From Acidobacteriaceae bacterium (GTDB taxonomy: Bacteria > Acidobacteriota > Terriglobia > Bryobacterales > Bryobacteraceae), in contig JAFAMD010000053.1 in the NCBI GenBank assembly GCA_019233755.1, forward strand, positions 1 to 64,000: DNA of 64,000 bases, given 5' to 3'. Of the stretch, positions 26,089 to 36,095 are shown piece after piece. Position numbers and translations under genes: made by a program. The notes beneath the pieces are model-generated. The model searched no databases, was not told the DNA's origin, and was given only the letters and a program-made list of their open reading frames with translations. Within the stretch, counting starts at the first letter, position 1. Each line of letters starts with the position of its first letter.

Positions 26089-28034
26089 TGTAGTCCGAAT
26101 CTCAACATCCACAAATGGACTGACAAAAGTCGCCACAGACGAAAATCGGTAGGACGGTCGAACTTTTGTCTATCCAGCCATGCGGTCAATTTTGACCCGT
26201 CTGCCCACAAATGAACAGGCGAATCAGCCGAAAGTAATAGGCTTCGGATGCGATCAAACTCCTTCTGGTACCACACAATTTCGGGAGTGACAAATCCTTT
26301 TTTGTCCGCACGAAGGCGCACATCTTCGGGCATCGTCCCTTGCATCACATCGCGGATAAACGGCTTCGTCCATCCGTCTCGAAACTTGAAGGCACCGCAC
26401 ATCCGTAGAAACAGTTCGACCAGACGGTAGTCAAGAAACGGAGTCCGCGCCTCGATTGAGAACGCCATAGAATTGCGATCCTCAAAGCGGAGAAGTGGCT
26501 GGAGGCTTCCGAAAATGCTGTGGTGCAGTTGGTCTTGAAAGCGTTGAGGTATTGGGCTTGCGGGAGGGAGCGCGAATTCCTCTTTCATTATGGGAGACAG
26601 GCGGAACGTCATCATGGGACGAACCCCGAGAACCTTGCGTAGAGCCTTGAGCATCAGCAGTGGCAACGGATCTCCAATAGCGTTTATCGCTGCATCCCAA
26701 AGTCCTGTTCGATGAAGTGCTCGAATTTCACGGCAAAGCCGAAGCCATAACCCTTCCTTTGCGAGACTGAAGAGGAAAAACGGGATATACAAGTGATATC
26801 CGGCCATCACTTCATCAGACCCTTGCCCATCTAGCAGCACCTTAATGCCGTTTTCGTGAGCGAGTCGCATAACATTCCACTGTGCATATACCGACGTCGA
26901 TGCGAACGGTTCTTCCTGGTGCCAGGTAATCTGATCTATCTCGTCCCACAGCTTATCCATGTTCGGGAAAACCCTGTGGGCTTCCACTCCCGTTGCCAGG
27001 GCAACGGAGGCAGCGAAATTCCATTCGTCGAATCTCGCGTCTTCAAAACAGGAAGTAAAGGATTTCTGTTTGCAGCATCCATTGTTACGTGCAAGCAGAC
27101 GATTGGCTGTAATGACAATGGAGGACGAGTCAAGCCCACCGCTAAGGCATGTGCCGACGGGGACATCACTTCTCAAACGAAGGCGGACGGCATCTTGCAG
27201 GAGATACTTGAATTCTTCACGATGTGCGCCCAACGAACCATTCGGCCGCATCGCGCGATTGTAGCTTGGATTGTAGTACTGAAAGGTTTCGATAGCTTTC
27301 GTTCCTTGGTCTATTCGCCACTGCATCGCCTCGCCCGGAAGTAGCTGCCTGATTCCTTGGAATAACGTTTCCCTCTCAGCGTTCGAGGTCTGATAGAGAA
27401 GGAATTGGGCTACGCGAAAGCGATCGGCACGACCGGTACCGAACCCCGCCTTTCTAAGCTGCTTTATCTCTGAACTAAATCCAAATCGATCGCCGTCAAT
27501 AGCGTAGTAGAAGGGCTTTACTCCGAACCGATCGCGGCTGGCAAAGAGAAGCTTCCTCTGTATATCAAGAATCGCAAAGCCCCACATTCCATTGAGATGG
27601 TGAACGCATTCCTCGGCCCAGTGGGCATATGCAGCAAGGAGCACCTCGGTATCGCAATTGGATCTGAATTCATGACCCGCAGTCCGCAGTTCGGTCCGCA
27701 GCTCCTGATAATTGTAGATCTCCCCGTTAAAGACAATCCAGAAGCGACTATCCAATGAACACATTGGCTGCCATCCGGCCGGACTCAAATCTAGGATTGA
27801 GAGCCGGCGATGGCCCAGCACCAAGCCGCCTTTTTTGCCAAAGGAGTCGCCTACACTTAAACTGGGCAGTGACACACTCTTAGTTTTGGGCAACAAGCCC
27901 GTGTTGACAACGTCTCCTCCGTAAGCGAAGCCTTCATCGTCCGGTCCTCGAAACTTCACCACGTCAACCATCTGCTTCGCAAAGCGCGCGTCGACCGGTT
28001 GACTGCAGTCGATTAGGCCGGCTATACCGCACAT
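26085..28034 (-). CDS. asnB: Asparagine synthase (glutamine-hydrolysing), copy 2
   Basis: 649 residues starting MCGIAGLI, with catalytic Cys2. The glutaminase half has FRGPDDEGF and NGEIYNYQEL; the synthetase half has CLSGGLDSSSIV and DGQGSDEVMAGYH. It is clearly diverged from the 8013 copy, so not a recent duplicate. It is flanked by Wzx and Wzy genes and overlaps both. As with copy 1, amidation of a sugar carboxylate (uronamide) is a plausible role in EPS loci, with asparagine synthesis the default family function. Confidence 0.92.
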   Translation of the reverse strand: MCGIAGLIDCSQPVDARFAKQMVDVVKFRGPDDEGFAYGGDVVNTGLLPKTKSVSLPSLSVGDSFGKKGGLVLGHRRLSILDLSPAGWQPMCSLDSRFWIVFNGEIYNYQELRTELRTAGHEFRSNCDTEVLLAAYAHWAEECVHHLNGMWGFAILDIQRKLLFASRDRFGVKPFYYAIDGDRFGFSSEIKQLRKAGFGTGRADRFRVAQFLLYQTSNAERETLFQGIRQLLPGEAMQWRIDQGTKAIETFQYYNPSYNRAMRPNGSLGAHREEFKYLLQDAVRLRLRSDVPVGTCLSGGLDSSSIVITANRLLARNNGCCKQKSFTSCFEDARFDEWNFAASVALATGVEAHRVFPNMDKLWDEIDQITWHQEEPFASTSVYAQWNVMRLAHENGIKVLLDGQGSDEVMAGYHLYIPFFLFSLAKEGLWLRLCREIRALHRTGLWDAAINAIGDPLPLLMLKALRKVLGVRPMMTFRLSPIMKEEFALPPASPIPQRFQDQLHHSIFGSLQPLLRFEDRNSMAFSIEARTPFLDYRLVELFLRMCGAFKFRDGWTKPFIRDVMQGTMPEDVRLRADKKGFVTPEIVWYQKEFDRIRSLLLSADSPVHLWADGSKLTAWLDRQKFDRPTDFRLWRLLSVHLWMLRFGLQ

Positions 28035-29437
28035 TGGTCACTCCATTCCGTCTGCTTCCGGGCTACCAGCTTGGCGGTCCCGATGAGCGCCGCGTAATAG
28101 ATTACGTAGACACACCATTGTGCGATCGAATAAAGCCGGAGAGTTTGCACGCCATCGCTGAAGATGCGATGACCAATCCAGAGGGATCCAAAACCCACGA
28201 CGAGAAACAGAACCTGAATTAGAACTGAAAGCGCCTGCCGGTTACCGATCACCAGAAGATTCGAAATAGGAGAAACAACCAGTCCTCCCCAATAGATCGG
28301 GATCAACACCGCCGCTATGCTACCAGCCAGTGCCCATTGTTTTCCTAAAGCGAACGTGAATAGAGGGCGGCTGAAAAAATGTAACAACGTGAACGGAAGA
28401 ACTGCTAGGAGTGTCATGCCGAGAGCCCAAACCGCGATTAATCGCGGCATTCTGGCCTTGACGTCAGGCTCGGTCATCTTTTGAAAGAGGACTTGCGCGC
28501 TAGACTCACCGATCAGCATCGATGGAGTCTTCAACAGACGGTCCGCAAGAGAGTACATGCCCAAGAAGACAGGCCCATAGAAGACTGAGAGCATAAGAAC
28601 CGGCAGCTTGTGCCCCAGAGCATCCACCAGTCCCCCCCAAGGGAGAAATATCGGGTGGTTGCGATGGCGGACCGCAAGAGTTCGCAGGGTTCGCAGGGCT
28701 TCACCACGGTGTCGGGTTTTCCAGGATGCAAATCTACTTGGGAGCGTACGGCCGAGGATAAGAATCGACAGGGCGATTCCACCCATTTGGCCAATAATCA
28801 TGCCTGATGCACCTGCCGGGTTGATCTCAGCGATTGAGACCTGCCCGCCGGTCATGGCGACCGACCGGACGATTTGCGATACCGCAAGCTTGCGGAATTG
28901 CGTCTCGCGAATCCAATACTGCACAAAGGCGGGGAAGAGGCCGTTGAGCACCGCGCTGATGGCAACTGCAATGGAGTACTTAGCGATCGGCTTCAGTCCG
29001 AGAAACGCCAGCGCCCGGTACTCTTGTAACGCCAGGAGAGTGACGACGCCGAAGAGCACCGCTGTCACACAGGAAATTAAAAGCAGTCCGAATGCTTCGT
29101 CATCCGTATCGGCCGGAACAATAGCAAGTTCATAACGTCCACAAACGAACGGTGCTGACAGCATCAACACCGTTGTATACATCGCATAAACACCGAAAGC
29201 CGCCGGATCGTAGAGGCGGCTCAGAATCGGCGCAGCCAAGACGCTAAGCACCTGCGCAACGACTATCGCCGACATCAATGTAAGGACACGGTGACCGAAA
29301 GCGCCCTTTCTAAGGAAATGTGATGCCGTCGATTTCCCTCGATCTTCGCCGACTGCGTTCGCGTGAAGCAACAACGTGGGCGCATCCGCATTGCTGATCC
29401 GAAATGGCTTCGCTGCATTCACTAGCGATTGCATCAC
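28022..29437 (-). CDS. Wzx-type polysaccharide flippase
   Basis: 471 residues (tandem GTG-ATG starts at 29437 and 29434). About twelve membrane segments of the oligosaccharide flippase (MOP) family: VLTLMSAIVVAQVLSVLAAP, then SRLYDPAAFGVYAMYTTVL, the family's classic second segment, and further pairs to the C-terminus. It flips undecaprenyl-linked repeat units to the periplasm. Its 3' end overlaps the asparagine-synthase gene by 13 bases. Confidence 0.88.
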   Translation of the reverse strand: MMQSLVNAAKPFRISNADAPTLLLHANAVGEDRGKSTASHFLRKGAFGHRVLTLMSAIVVAQVLSVLAAPILSRLYDPAAFGVYAMYTTVLMLSAPFVCGRYELAIVPADTDDEAFGLLLISCVTAVLFGVVTLLALQEYRALAFLGLKPIAKYSIAVAISAVLNGLFPAFVQYWIRETQFRKLAVSQIVRSVAMTGGQVSIAEINPAGASGMIIGQMGGIALSILILGRTLPSRFASWKTRHRGEALRTLRTLAVRHRNHPIFLPWGGLVDALGHKLPVLMLSVFYGPVFLGMYSLADRLLKTPSMLIGESSAQVLFQKMTEPDVKARMPRLIAVWALGMTLLAVLPFTLLHFFSRPLFTFALGKQWALAGSIAAVLIPIYWGGLVVSPISNLLVIGNRQALSVLIQVLFLVVGFGSLWIGHRIFSDGVQTLRLYSIAQWCVYVIYYAALIGTAKLVARKQTEWSDQCAV

Positions 29438-29557
29438 GTTTGGATACCTGACGGAGCCCTATACCGCTACCGCGCTGTCCCGTACCCTCCGGTTTGTCAC
29501 ACAAATCCTTCTTGACAATGTCCTCAGAGGTATTTCAGACTTCGGTGACGGCGACAC

Positions 29558-31228
29558 TTACGCCTGAGCGGCGTGCATGTGTCCATCGAACTTTACAACC
29601 TCCGGAACAGCCGGGAACTCAGCCGTCCTCTTTAGAATTGAACCTGAACATTCATACGTCACTCCACAGGCTTCGCATGTCACATTCGATCGCCCGCTTC
29701 GTGACCCTCGCTCAATCTGAGAAAACGGTCTGGGTTTGCTAGTAACATATAGTCGTTCGCCGCATTCACACATCCACCCCGTCTGTTTCGCCGGAACCCC
29801 CATCACGAGAGCGTAATCCGGAACATCGCGTGTCACCACTGCACCGGCTGCGACGAAGGCGTGCGCTCCAATGGTGAGGCCGCACACAATCGTACTATTC
29901 GCCCCGAGACTAGCGCCGCGCTTTACCAACGTAGGGAGATATTCGTTCTTTCGATTCACGTGACTGCGAGGATTGATCACGTTTGTAAATACCACTGAAG
30001 GACCGCAAAATACATCGTCTTCCAGGCACACACCTGTATACACGGAAACGTTGTTCTGGATTTTTACGTTATCGCCAATCGTGACGCCAGACGCGATATG
30101 AACGTTTTGCCCCAAATTGCAGTTTCTTCCCAATCGGCTTTTCGCCATCACGTGCGAGAAATGCCAGACGTGTGTCCCGTCACCAATTTCGCACGGATCA
30201 TCAATGACCGCGGTCGGATGAATGTGATAGGGCTCGATGTGAGCTGTCAAAGACATCGAGCGGCCTTGGCTCTTCATCGATCTCTCACAGGCGTCCAGGA
30301 TACGCAGAACCTGAAGTCCGTTCTCTCCATCGGTGCGCGGACGCTTACGGGTCTCAACGGCGCTCAAGAAATGCTGAAGTTCAAGCCGCAAAGGCTCGCC
30401 GTTATCGATTGGCACAATCTCACGATCTGCTTTGCATGCTACAGGACGGCGATCGACCCATTCAATCCGGTGAGGATACGTTACAAGTTTGCATTGCAGT
30501 TCAGCGTCATCAAATACCGCCATCTTCCGCTCACCGATCACAACTAGCTTTTGCTCCTTGTAAGGATTTAGCCAGCTTACGAGAATGTGCGCCTTCACGC
30601 CGCTCGCAAAATCGAATGCACTCATGGTGATGTCTGAAATCTGATGACTCAGGCACGCGGCCCCGTGTGCCGATACTGAAATTGGGCTCTCGCCCAACAA
30701 TCCTATAATCGCCGAAATATCATGGGGAGCAAAGCTCCATAGACTATCCTCCTCAACGCGAAGCTTGCCCCAGTTGAGGCGGGACGAATAAATATACTCA
30801 ATCTTCCCAAGGCCACCAGTGCGAATCATTCGCCCTAGTTCGACAACGGCAGGATGATATTGCAATATATGCCCGACCATTAAAATGCGATTCAGACGGT
30901 GCGACAAGTCGACTAGCTCCTGCCCATGCTCTACCCGAAGGGCAAGCGGCTTTTCCACAAACACGTCTTTTCCCGCCATCATTGCTCGCCTTGCCAACTC
31001 ATAGTGTCGAACAGCAGGAGCAGCGATAGCAACGGCCCGAATCTCAGGATTGGCGAGGACGTCGTCTATGTCGGGCGTATACGTGATTCCATACTGTGCT
31101 GCTATTTCGCGCGGCCGATATTCATCAACGTCGCAGATCTGTCGTAAGCTACCAAGCTCTTGAAAGTTACGAGCTAGGTTTTTTCCCCAATAGCCACATC
31201 CTACGACTGCTACTGATACTTCTGACAC
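29558..31228 (-). CDS. Fusion: Gfo/Idh/MocA oxidoreductase + hexapeptide acetyltransferase (WlbA-WlbB-like)
   Basis: 556 residues, GTG start eight bases after GAGGT. Residues 1-330 are a Gfo/Idh/MocA dehydrogenase ([15 protein letters not shown], then VFVEKPLAL with the catalytic Lys, and FAPHDISAI). Residues about 335-490 are a left-handed beta-helix acyltransferase ([43 protein letters not shown]). A C-terminal Cys-rich ribbon (CECG ... CEACG) follows. The separate homologues WlbA/WbpB and WlbB/WbpD oxidise C3 of UDP-GlcNAcA and acetylate the new 3-amine. The intervening transaminase would be the DegT protein at 11821. No UDP-GlcNAc 6-dehydrogenase is in the window. Confidence 0.88.
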   Translation of the reverse strand: MSEVSVAVVGCGYWGKNLARNFQELGSLRQICDVDEYRPREIAAQYGITYTPDIDDVLANPEIRAVAIAAPAVRHYELARRAMMAGKDVFVEKPLALRVEHGQELVDLSHRLNRILMVGHILQYHPAVVELGRMIRTGGLGKIEYIYSSRLNWGKLRVEEDSLWSFAPHDISAIIGLLGESPISVSAHGAACLSHQISDITMSAFDFASGVKAHILVSWLNPYKEQKLVVIGERKMAVFDDAELQCKLVTYPHRIEWVDRRPVACKADREIVPIDNGEPLRLELQHFLSAVETRKRPRTDGENGLQVLRILDACERSMKSQGRSMSLTAHIEPYHIHPTAVIDDPCEIGDGTHVWHFSHVMAKSRLGRNCNLGQNVHIASGVTIGDNVKIQNNVSVYTGVCLEDDVFCGPSVVFTNVINPRSHVNRKNEYLPTLVKRGASLGANSTIVCGLTIGAHAFVAAGAVVTRDVPDYALVMGVPAKQTGWMCECGERLYVTSKPRPFSQIERGSRSGRSNVTCEACGVTYECSGSILKRTAEFPAVPEVVKFDGHMHAAQA

Positions 31229-31314
31229 AATACGTACCTCATTACATACTCTTGTTAGATCGCGGCTTCACACAATCAGCGGACATGTCGCTGGCTCAAG
31301 TGAAATCGAGGTTC

Positions 31315-32472
31315 TTAGTAAACGCCTCCCACCCGAAGCCCGAGTCCATATCCGGCGATTTGAGCTACGCTCGTCTCGGCAATTCGAGCCATTGCTTGCA
31401 GGCTCTTCTTTGTTTGACTTTCTGGAATGAAAAGAATGTCGTTAGGCTGAAGCTCTTGGTCGGTACTCTTGCCCTTCATGATTTGAGCAACATCAACCGG
31501 GATCAGTTCTTTTTGCTTACCTACATCGCCATGGCGGATTACAAGACTATGACTCGCTGATGCGGTCGATTGCAAGCCTTGCGCCTCCGCGAGAGCTTCC
31601 AGAACTGTAATTCCAAACTGCGGATCCTGTAAAACAAATACCCCGGGCTTGCCAACGGCGCCCACAACATAGATAACGGGTGCGGACGACACGTTCACAA
31701 CGTCCCCTGAATGGATCGCAACGTTTAACGATGGATCTTTGTTGTCCTTCACCTCTGACAATTGCACGCTAATGGTGCTTGCACCCGTTGCTCCAGTTCC
31801 CTCGTCGTCGGCGGCATGGGCCACCGTCACGGTCCCACCAGCCGATGTCGCCACGCCTCCGGCCATCGAAATCAGTTCCAATAGCGTGGTGGGCCTCACC
31901 AGGGGGTAAATCCCGGGACGCGCCACTGCTCCAAGTACGGTTGCAAAGTGGCTATTGTGCTCTTCGACATAGATACTTACGTAGGGGTTGTGCAACTGCT
32001 TGGCCTCCTCGAGTGCCTTAGCTACCTTTTCCGAAAGCTCCAAAGGCGTCAGGCCCCCGGCATGAATCGGACTTGAAAGCAGTGGCACGGAAATGTCCCC
32101 CGTACGGCTCACCTGGATTTTTTCATTCAGCTCCGGTGAATTCGAAAAGCTGATAGCCAAAACATCGCCTGGCCCGATTGTGTACGAACTCACGTCTGCA
32201 TTGGTATAGGAAGTAGGGACCTTTGCCGCAGGGACGGCGCTGGGTCTTGGAGCACTGCCCGACTGGCCAAGAGCCGGCAGCGTTGACCCCAGAGCGGAGA
32301 CAATGCATAACATCGCGAGCGTTGGTCGAAGCTTCTTTTGAGCGGGCAACTCCCCTCGATTCAGATACCTGAAACTGCCCGCGCTCCAATCAGCTCTTTT
32401 TATCAAGTAGCTGCTTGTCTGCTGCCAACGCGTAGAGCGACTCATAACGCTTATAGTAAGAAGATCGTTCAT
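31315..32472 (-). CDS. Wza-type polysaccharide export protein (SLBB)
   Basis: 385 residues as the longest frame. The start is uncertain because the first 28 codons overlap the Wzc gene; the signal-like segment (KKLRPTLAMLCIVSALG) suggests a start closer to 32380. The mature part opens with the Poly_export motif YTIGPGDVLAI and LNEKIQVSRTGDISVPLL, then two SLBB repeats (VLGAVARPGIYPL near 180; VVGAVGKPGVFVL near 270). No lipobox Cys is seen, unlike enteric Wza. It forms the outer-membrane exit of the EPS. Confidence 0.88.
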   Translation of the reverse strand: MNDLLTISVMSRSTRWQQTSSYLIKRADWSAGSFRYLNRGELPAQKKLRPTLAMLCIVSALGSTLPALGQSGSAPRPSAVPAAKVPTSYTNADVSSYTIGPGDVLAISFSNSPELNEKIQVSRTGDISVPLLSSPIHAGGLTPLELSEKVAKALEEAKQLHNPYVSIYVEEHNSHFATVLGAVARPGIYPLVRPTTLLELISMAGGVATSAGGTVTVAHAADDEGTGATGASTISVQLSEVKDNKDPSLNVAIHSGDVVNVSSAPVIYVVGAVGKPGVFVLQDPQFGITVLEALAEAQGLQSTASASHSLVIRHGDVGKQKELIPVDVAQIMKGKSTDQELQPNDILFIPESQTKKSLQAMARIAETSVAQIAGYGLGLRVGGVY

Positions 32473-34684
32473 CGAGGCCGTTCAGAATGACTCCAAGCAC
32501 TGGAGCGTGCACCTCCGCCAAAATCTCGAGAGCTGCCCTTAGATGTTCATTCGTTGTCAGGCCGGAACGGCTCACCACCAAGACGCCGTCTACGAATCTC
32601 GAGATCAGACGCGCATCAGCAAACGGCAAAACAGGAGGAGAGTCAATTACGACATTTTGAAACTGCTCGGATAGCCGTTGGATAATTTCTCGCATATTTT
32701 CCGAAAAGACTAACCTACCCGGGTTCACTGGAACCGAACCGCCGGGTACCATCGTCAGCTTCTCGATGCCGCCCATGCCACGCACGATACGCTCTAGAGA
32801 TGTAGCGCCAGACAAGACTTGGCTTAATCCATTCTCTGACTTCACTCCAAATGCCCGCGCGATTGAAGGGTTACGCAGGTCGGCGTCAAGCACGCACGTG
32901 GCGGTTGATTCCGCGAGAACCCGAGCAAGGCGCACCGCTATGGTCGTTTTCCCCTCCCCAGGAGTAGCTGACGTCACCAATACCACTCTTGGTGGACTCT
33001 TTGGACTTGCTAACTTGATCCAGGTGCAAAGGTTCCGCACAGCTTCGGCCTCGATCGAGTTCGGAACAGACGCCACTTCATCGCTAACCACCTCACCTTC
33101 GCTTGATTCCGAGCCCAATAGCACATTGCCCGTTCCGCTTAGAATCTCTCGTTTTCTTGAAACCGGAAAGACAGGGACAACACCTATCGGAGATAAGCCT
33201 GTTGCTTTTCGTACGTCCTGCGGACCATGTACCCTATCTGCAAGCAGTTCTTTCAATACGGGGGCAGCAACACCCAACAACAGGGCCAGTACAAACCCCA
33301 AGCCCAAGTTCACTCTTAGCTCGGGCTTTATTGGTCGGTCAGGAACCAACGCACGATCCACTATTTGAATCGTGCTCGATCTCAGCCCAGCTGAGATTCC
33401 GGCCTCCTTTAATTTGGCGAATAGCGCATTATAAAGGTTCTCGTTTACCTCAACCTGCTTCTTCAACTCGCTGTTCTTAACCGCGGTCTCGTTCATCTCA
33501 TGAATTTTTCCGCTCATCCGGTCGAGGCTGCGTGTAAGCAATTGCTCACGGGCTACGGATGAATTGTAACTTGCTTTAAGCGATTGAGCGATTCTCTCGC
33601 GTTCAGCATCCAATTGTTTACGGAGTTCGTCTACTTGGTTCTGATATTTGCGGACATTCGCATTGTTCTCACCGTATATTGCTCTGGCTTGAGCAAGGTT
33701 TGCACTCGCATCTGCCAGCACCTTGGAAAGCTCCATAATCAAGTTGCTGCCGCGCGTCTGGGGCAGTGCATCGACACCGGATTCGTATAAAATCTTAACC
33801 TCCGCCTCCAACTGAATACGATCGCCCTTTGCAGTATTAAGGAGTTGCGTAAGTTGCTCTACAGTCTGTGTCGTCGTATTCTCGTTCTCTTTCAGATTCA
33901 CGATTCCGTTTCGGTTTTGAAAATCCGCCAACGCTTGATTGGAGCTTTCTACTTTGCCACGCAGGTCATCGAGCTCCCGCGCTAACCACCGCGTCTCTTC
34001 CATGACAGTCTCGTAGCGAGTTCGGTAGTGTTTTTCCAAATACTCATCGATAAGAGTGTTTGTAATAGTCGCCGCAAGGGATGGGTTAGGACACGAGAAT
34101 CCGACACTTACCAGCTTGGATTCTCGGAGCGCGCCCACGGTGAGGTTTGTTTCATAAACAACCAACGCGGCGCGCTCGTCGTGGCTTAACGCGACGCCAT
34201 CAGATGAGGCATTGGGCGCTGCCTGTGAGTATCGTCGGGGCAAAATAGCTTTCAATGGAGCGGCTATTATCTCTAAAAGCGTGAGCCTTTTGGACGGTGT
34301 CCCGACTATATCCGGATTTTGATGTAGTTTCAATTTTCGAATGACTTCTAGTGCAAGCGTTTGGCTACGGATAATTTGCGCTTGCGTTTCCAGATAGTCC
34401 GGATCAGCGGGCACCAGGCTCGATGAATCCAGCAGGGAGAAGGACTCGCCATTAGGAGGGTCAATCTCAAGTCGGGCTATCGCCTGGTAGATCGGCTGCA
34501 TAAGTAAAGTGCCGATCGCTGTCGCAAGCAGTACGAGAGTGATTATTGCTATGCTGAGCCACCGATTTCTATTGAGAATCTGAAACAGTTCCGACCAGGC
34601 TAGTTCGCGCCTATCGGTCGATGATGGTATCGAGATGGCAACTGGCCTACGAATTGATAGTTCTGCCTCCCTGTGGGAGCTCAT
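32390..34684 (-). CDS. Wzc-type co-polymerase with BY-kinase domain
   Basis: 764 residues from the ATG at 34684 (AGGA ten bases upstream; a GTG at 34708 would add eight). An N-terminal Wzz domain has membrane helix 1 (SIAIITLVLLATAIGTLL), long coiled-coil segments (about residues 220-440) and helix 2 (NLGLGFVLALLLGVAA). The C-terminal tyrosine-kinase domain has Walker A SATPGEGKTT, Walker A' VLDADLRNPS and Walker B NVVIDSPPV. A C-terminal tyrosine cluster (SSYYKRYESLYA) is the autophosphorylation tail. It controls chain length and export. The cognate phosphatase is not obvious unless the PHP protein serves. Confidence 0.92.
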   Translation of the reverse strand: MSSHREAELSIRRPVAISIPSSTDRRELAWSELFQILNRNRWLSIAIITLVLLATAIGTLLMQPIYQAIARLEIDPPNGESFSLLDSSSLVPADPDYLETQAQIIRSQTLALEVIRKLKLHQNPDIVGTPSKRLTLLEIIAAPLKAILPRRYSQAAPNASSDGVALSHDERAALVVYETNLTVGALRESKLVSVGFSCPNPSLAATITNTLIDEYLEKHYRTRYETVMEETRWLARELDDLRGKVESSNQALADFQNRNGIVNLKENENTTTQTVEQLTQLLNTAKGDRIQLEAEVKILYESGVDALPQTRGSNLIMELSKVLADASANLAQARAIYGENNANVRKYQNQVDELRKQLDAERERIAQSLKASYNSSVAREQLLTRSLDRMSGKIHEMNETAVKNSELKKQVEVNENLYNALFAKLKEAGISAGLRSSTIQIVDRALVPDRPIKPELRVNLGLGFVLALLLGVAAPVLKELLADRVHGPQDVRKATGLSPIGVVPVFPVSRKREILSGTGNVLLGSESSEGEVVSDEVASVPNSIEAEAVRNLCTWIKLASPKSPPRVVLVTSATPGEGKTTIAVRLARVLAESTATCVLDADLRNPSIARAFGVKSENGLSQVLSGATSLERIVRGMGGIEKLTMVPGGSVPVNPGRLVFSENMREIIQRLSEQFQNVVIDSPPVLPFADARLISRFVDGVLVVSRSGLTTNEHLRAALEILAEVHAPVLGVILNGLDERSSYYKRYESLYALAADKQLLDKKS

Positions 34685-34828
34685 CGCTTGATGATCCTGG
34701 TCAGGCACACTTTACCCACGGCGAATCGCTACGATATCGCGGACATATGGCATTCGTCAAAGAGACTACGCCGCAACGGTTACAGCATCGTTTTCTCACG
34801 AGTGCGCGCGCCCTCTAGCCCGACAGCC

Positions 34829-36094
34829 TTACAGTGAAGGAGATGCTGTTGATGCCGTCCGCAGATGGTCCATGGCAACACTGGTCTCGCGATTCAGCCA
34901 CCATTCGTATAGCTCGCCAGCGCCACAGCCCCATGCCCCCCGTTGTGCAGCCTCGTCAAGTAATCTCTTATATGAGTTCCGGTACTTTGGCCGATTGAGG
35001 TATTCCGCATGCCAAAGGAGCGTTAAACATCCGCCCACAGCTTCCACTGCATCCATCAACTGCAGCGCGTGACGAACAGCAAATTCCTCGTCGTACTCAA
35101 GCGCTGCAGGATGGAAGAGGCTTCCGTCCATTATGTGGAGCGGGATCTCCAACACCCGCAATGGGTTTTGATGCACGTGGTCCCAGCACCAATAAGGAAA
35201 GCTCGTCCCTGCCCGAAAACCAATGGACCGATTGAATCCCTGAGTGGAGTCGGTCGTTAAGCCAGCTTCGCCTTGCAGTGTGGGTGTAATTCGGACATCA
35301 TAGTGCAAATAGTGCTGTCTCACAGATGTCACTCTTGATCCGAGCGCATCCTCAATACATCCTTTTTCCCGTTTCATTACTTCGCCGTCGAATGCAGAGC
35401 GATAGCTACCGTGAACTCCGATTTCCCAACCGGCGCGGTGAATGCTTTGCATCATCTCGCGTACTGTCATCCGCTTGCCATTGAACCGTACAATATCCGG
35501 GAATTGGTATATACAGTCCCACTGAGCTGGCTTCTTAACGGGCGACGGAAAGAAATAGAACGTGGAACGAAAGCCGTAGCTTTCCTCCACTTTAAGCCAA
35601 TCCTCGTAATGCCATAGGCAATCGTCCAGGCGGTCCCGAAAGGCCTGTGACATATATCGGGCGGACATCCTGCTTAAGGAGAGACTCTTCCTTAGCAGGC
35701 TGTTGGGCTTCACCAGCTCGCAGGCAGCACACTGCCGCAGACCGCAAAGGGAAATTGCCGATTCCGAGACCATGTCGACGTCATGAGTGAGGACCAAAGC
35801 AAATTTCTTATTTGCCGGCCACATTGTGGCGTTCGAGCCACGCACCCTCCGAGACAGAGCGCTTCGTAATAGCTGGTCGACATGCGGTACGTAGGTGAGT
35901 CCTTTGCGCTGCGAGGCGCAATACTGCCAATCCCAGTTTCCCCACGTATCGCGTATCGGGTTTAACGTCTCCTCGCTTCGGGAGAGTTCGTGGAATATCG
36001 TCGAAGCCGTTTCTTCACTCAGGTAGTCGATGCACGGAAATCCCAGTATTGTCGAGGCCCAGCGGGCAATATAATCACGCTCTAACGGATCCAT
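34829..36094 (-). CDS. Polysaccharide-deacetylase-like protein
   Basis: 421 residues from the ATG at 36094, one base after the upstream stop (a GTG at 36109 would overlap it). The metal-site motif ALVLTHDVDMV is near residue 105. RSTFYFFPSP and GWEIGVHGSYRSA follow in the order of the NodB-fold carbohydrate esterase 4 family, and LTLLWHAEYLN is near the end. The family deacetylates GlcNAc polymers or acts on other amides. It is coupled to the GNAT-like gene and suggests another amino-sugar editing step. No signal peptide, so it acts in the cytoplasm. Confidence 0.72.
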   Translation of the reverse strand: MDPLERDYIARWASTILGFPCIDYLSEETASTIFHELSRSEETLNPIRDTWGNWDWQYCASQRKGLTYVPHVDQLLRSALSRRVRGSNATMWPANKKFALVLTHDVDMVSESAISLCGLRQCAACELVKPNSLLRKSLSLSRMSARYMSQAFRDRLDDCLWHYEDWLKVEESYGFRSTFYFFPSPVKKPAQWDCIYQFPDIVRFNGKRMTVREMMQSIHRAGWEIGVHGSYRSAFDGEVMKREKGCIEDALGSRVTSVRQHYLHYDVRITPTLQGEAGLTTDSTQGFNRSIGFRAGTSFPYWCWDHVHQNPLRVLEIPLHIMDGSLFHPAALEYDEEFAVRHALQLMDAVEAVGGCLTLLWHAEYLNRPKYRNSYKRLLDEAAQRGAWGCGAGELYEWWLNRETSVAMDHLRTASTASPSL

Positions 36095-36095
36095 C

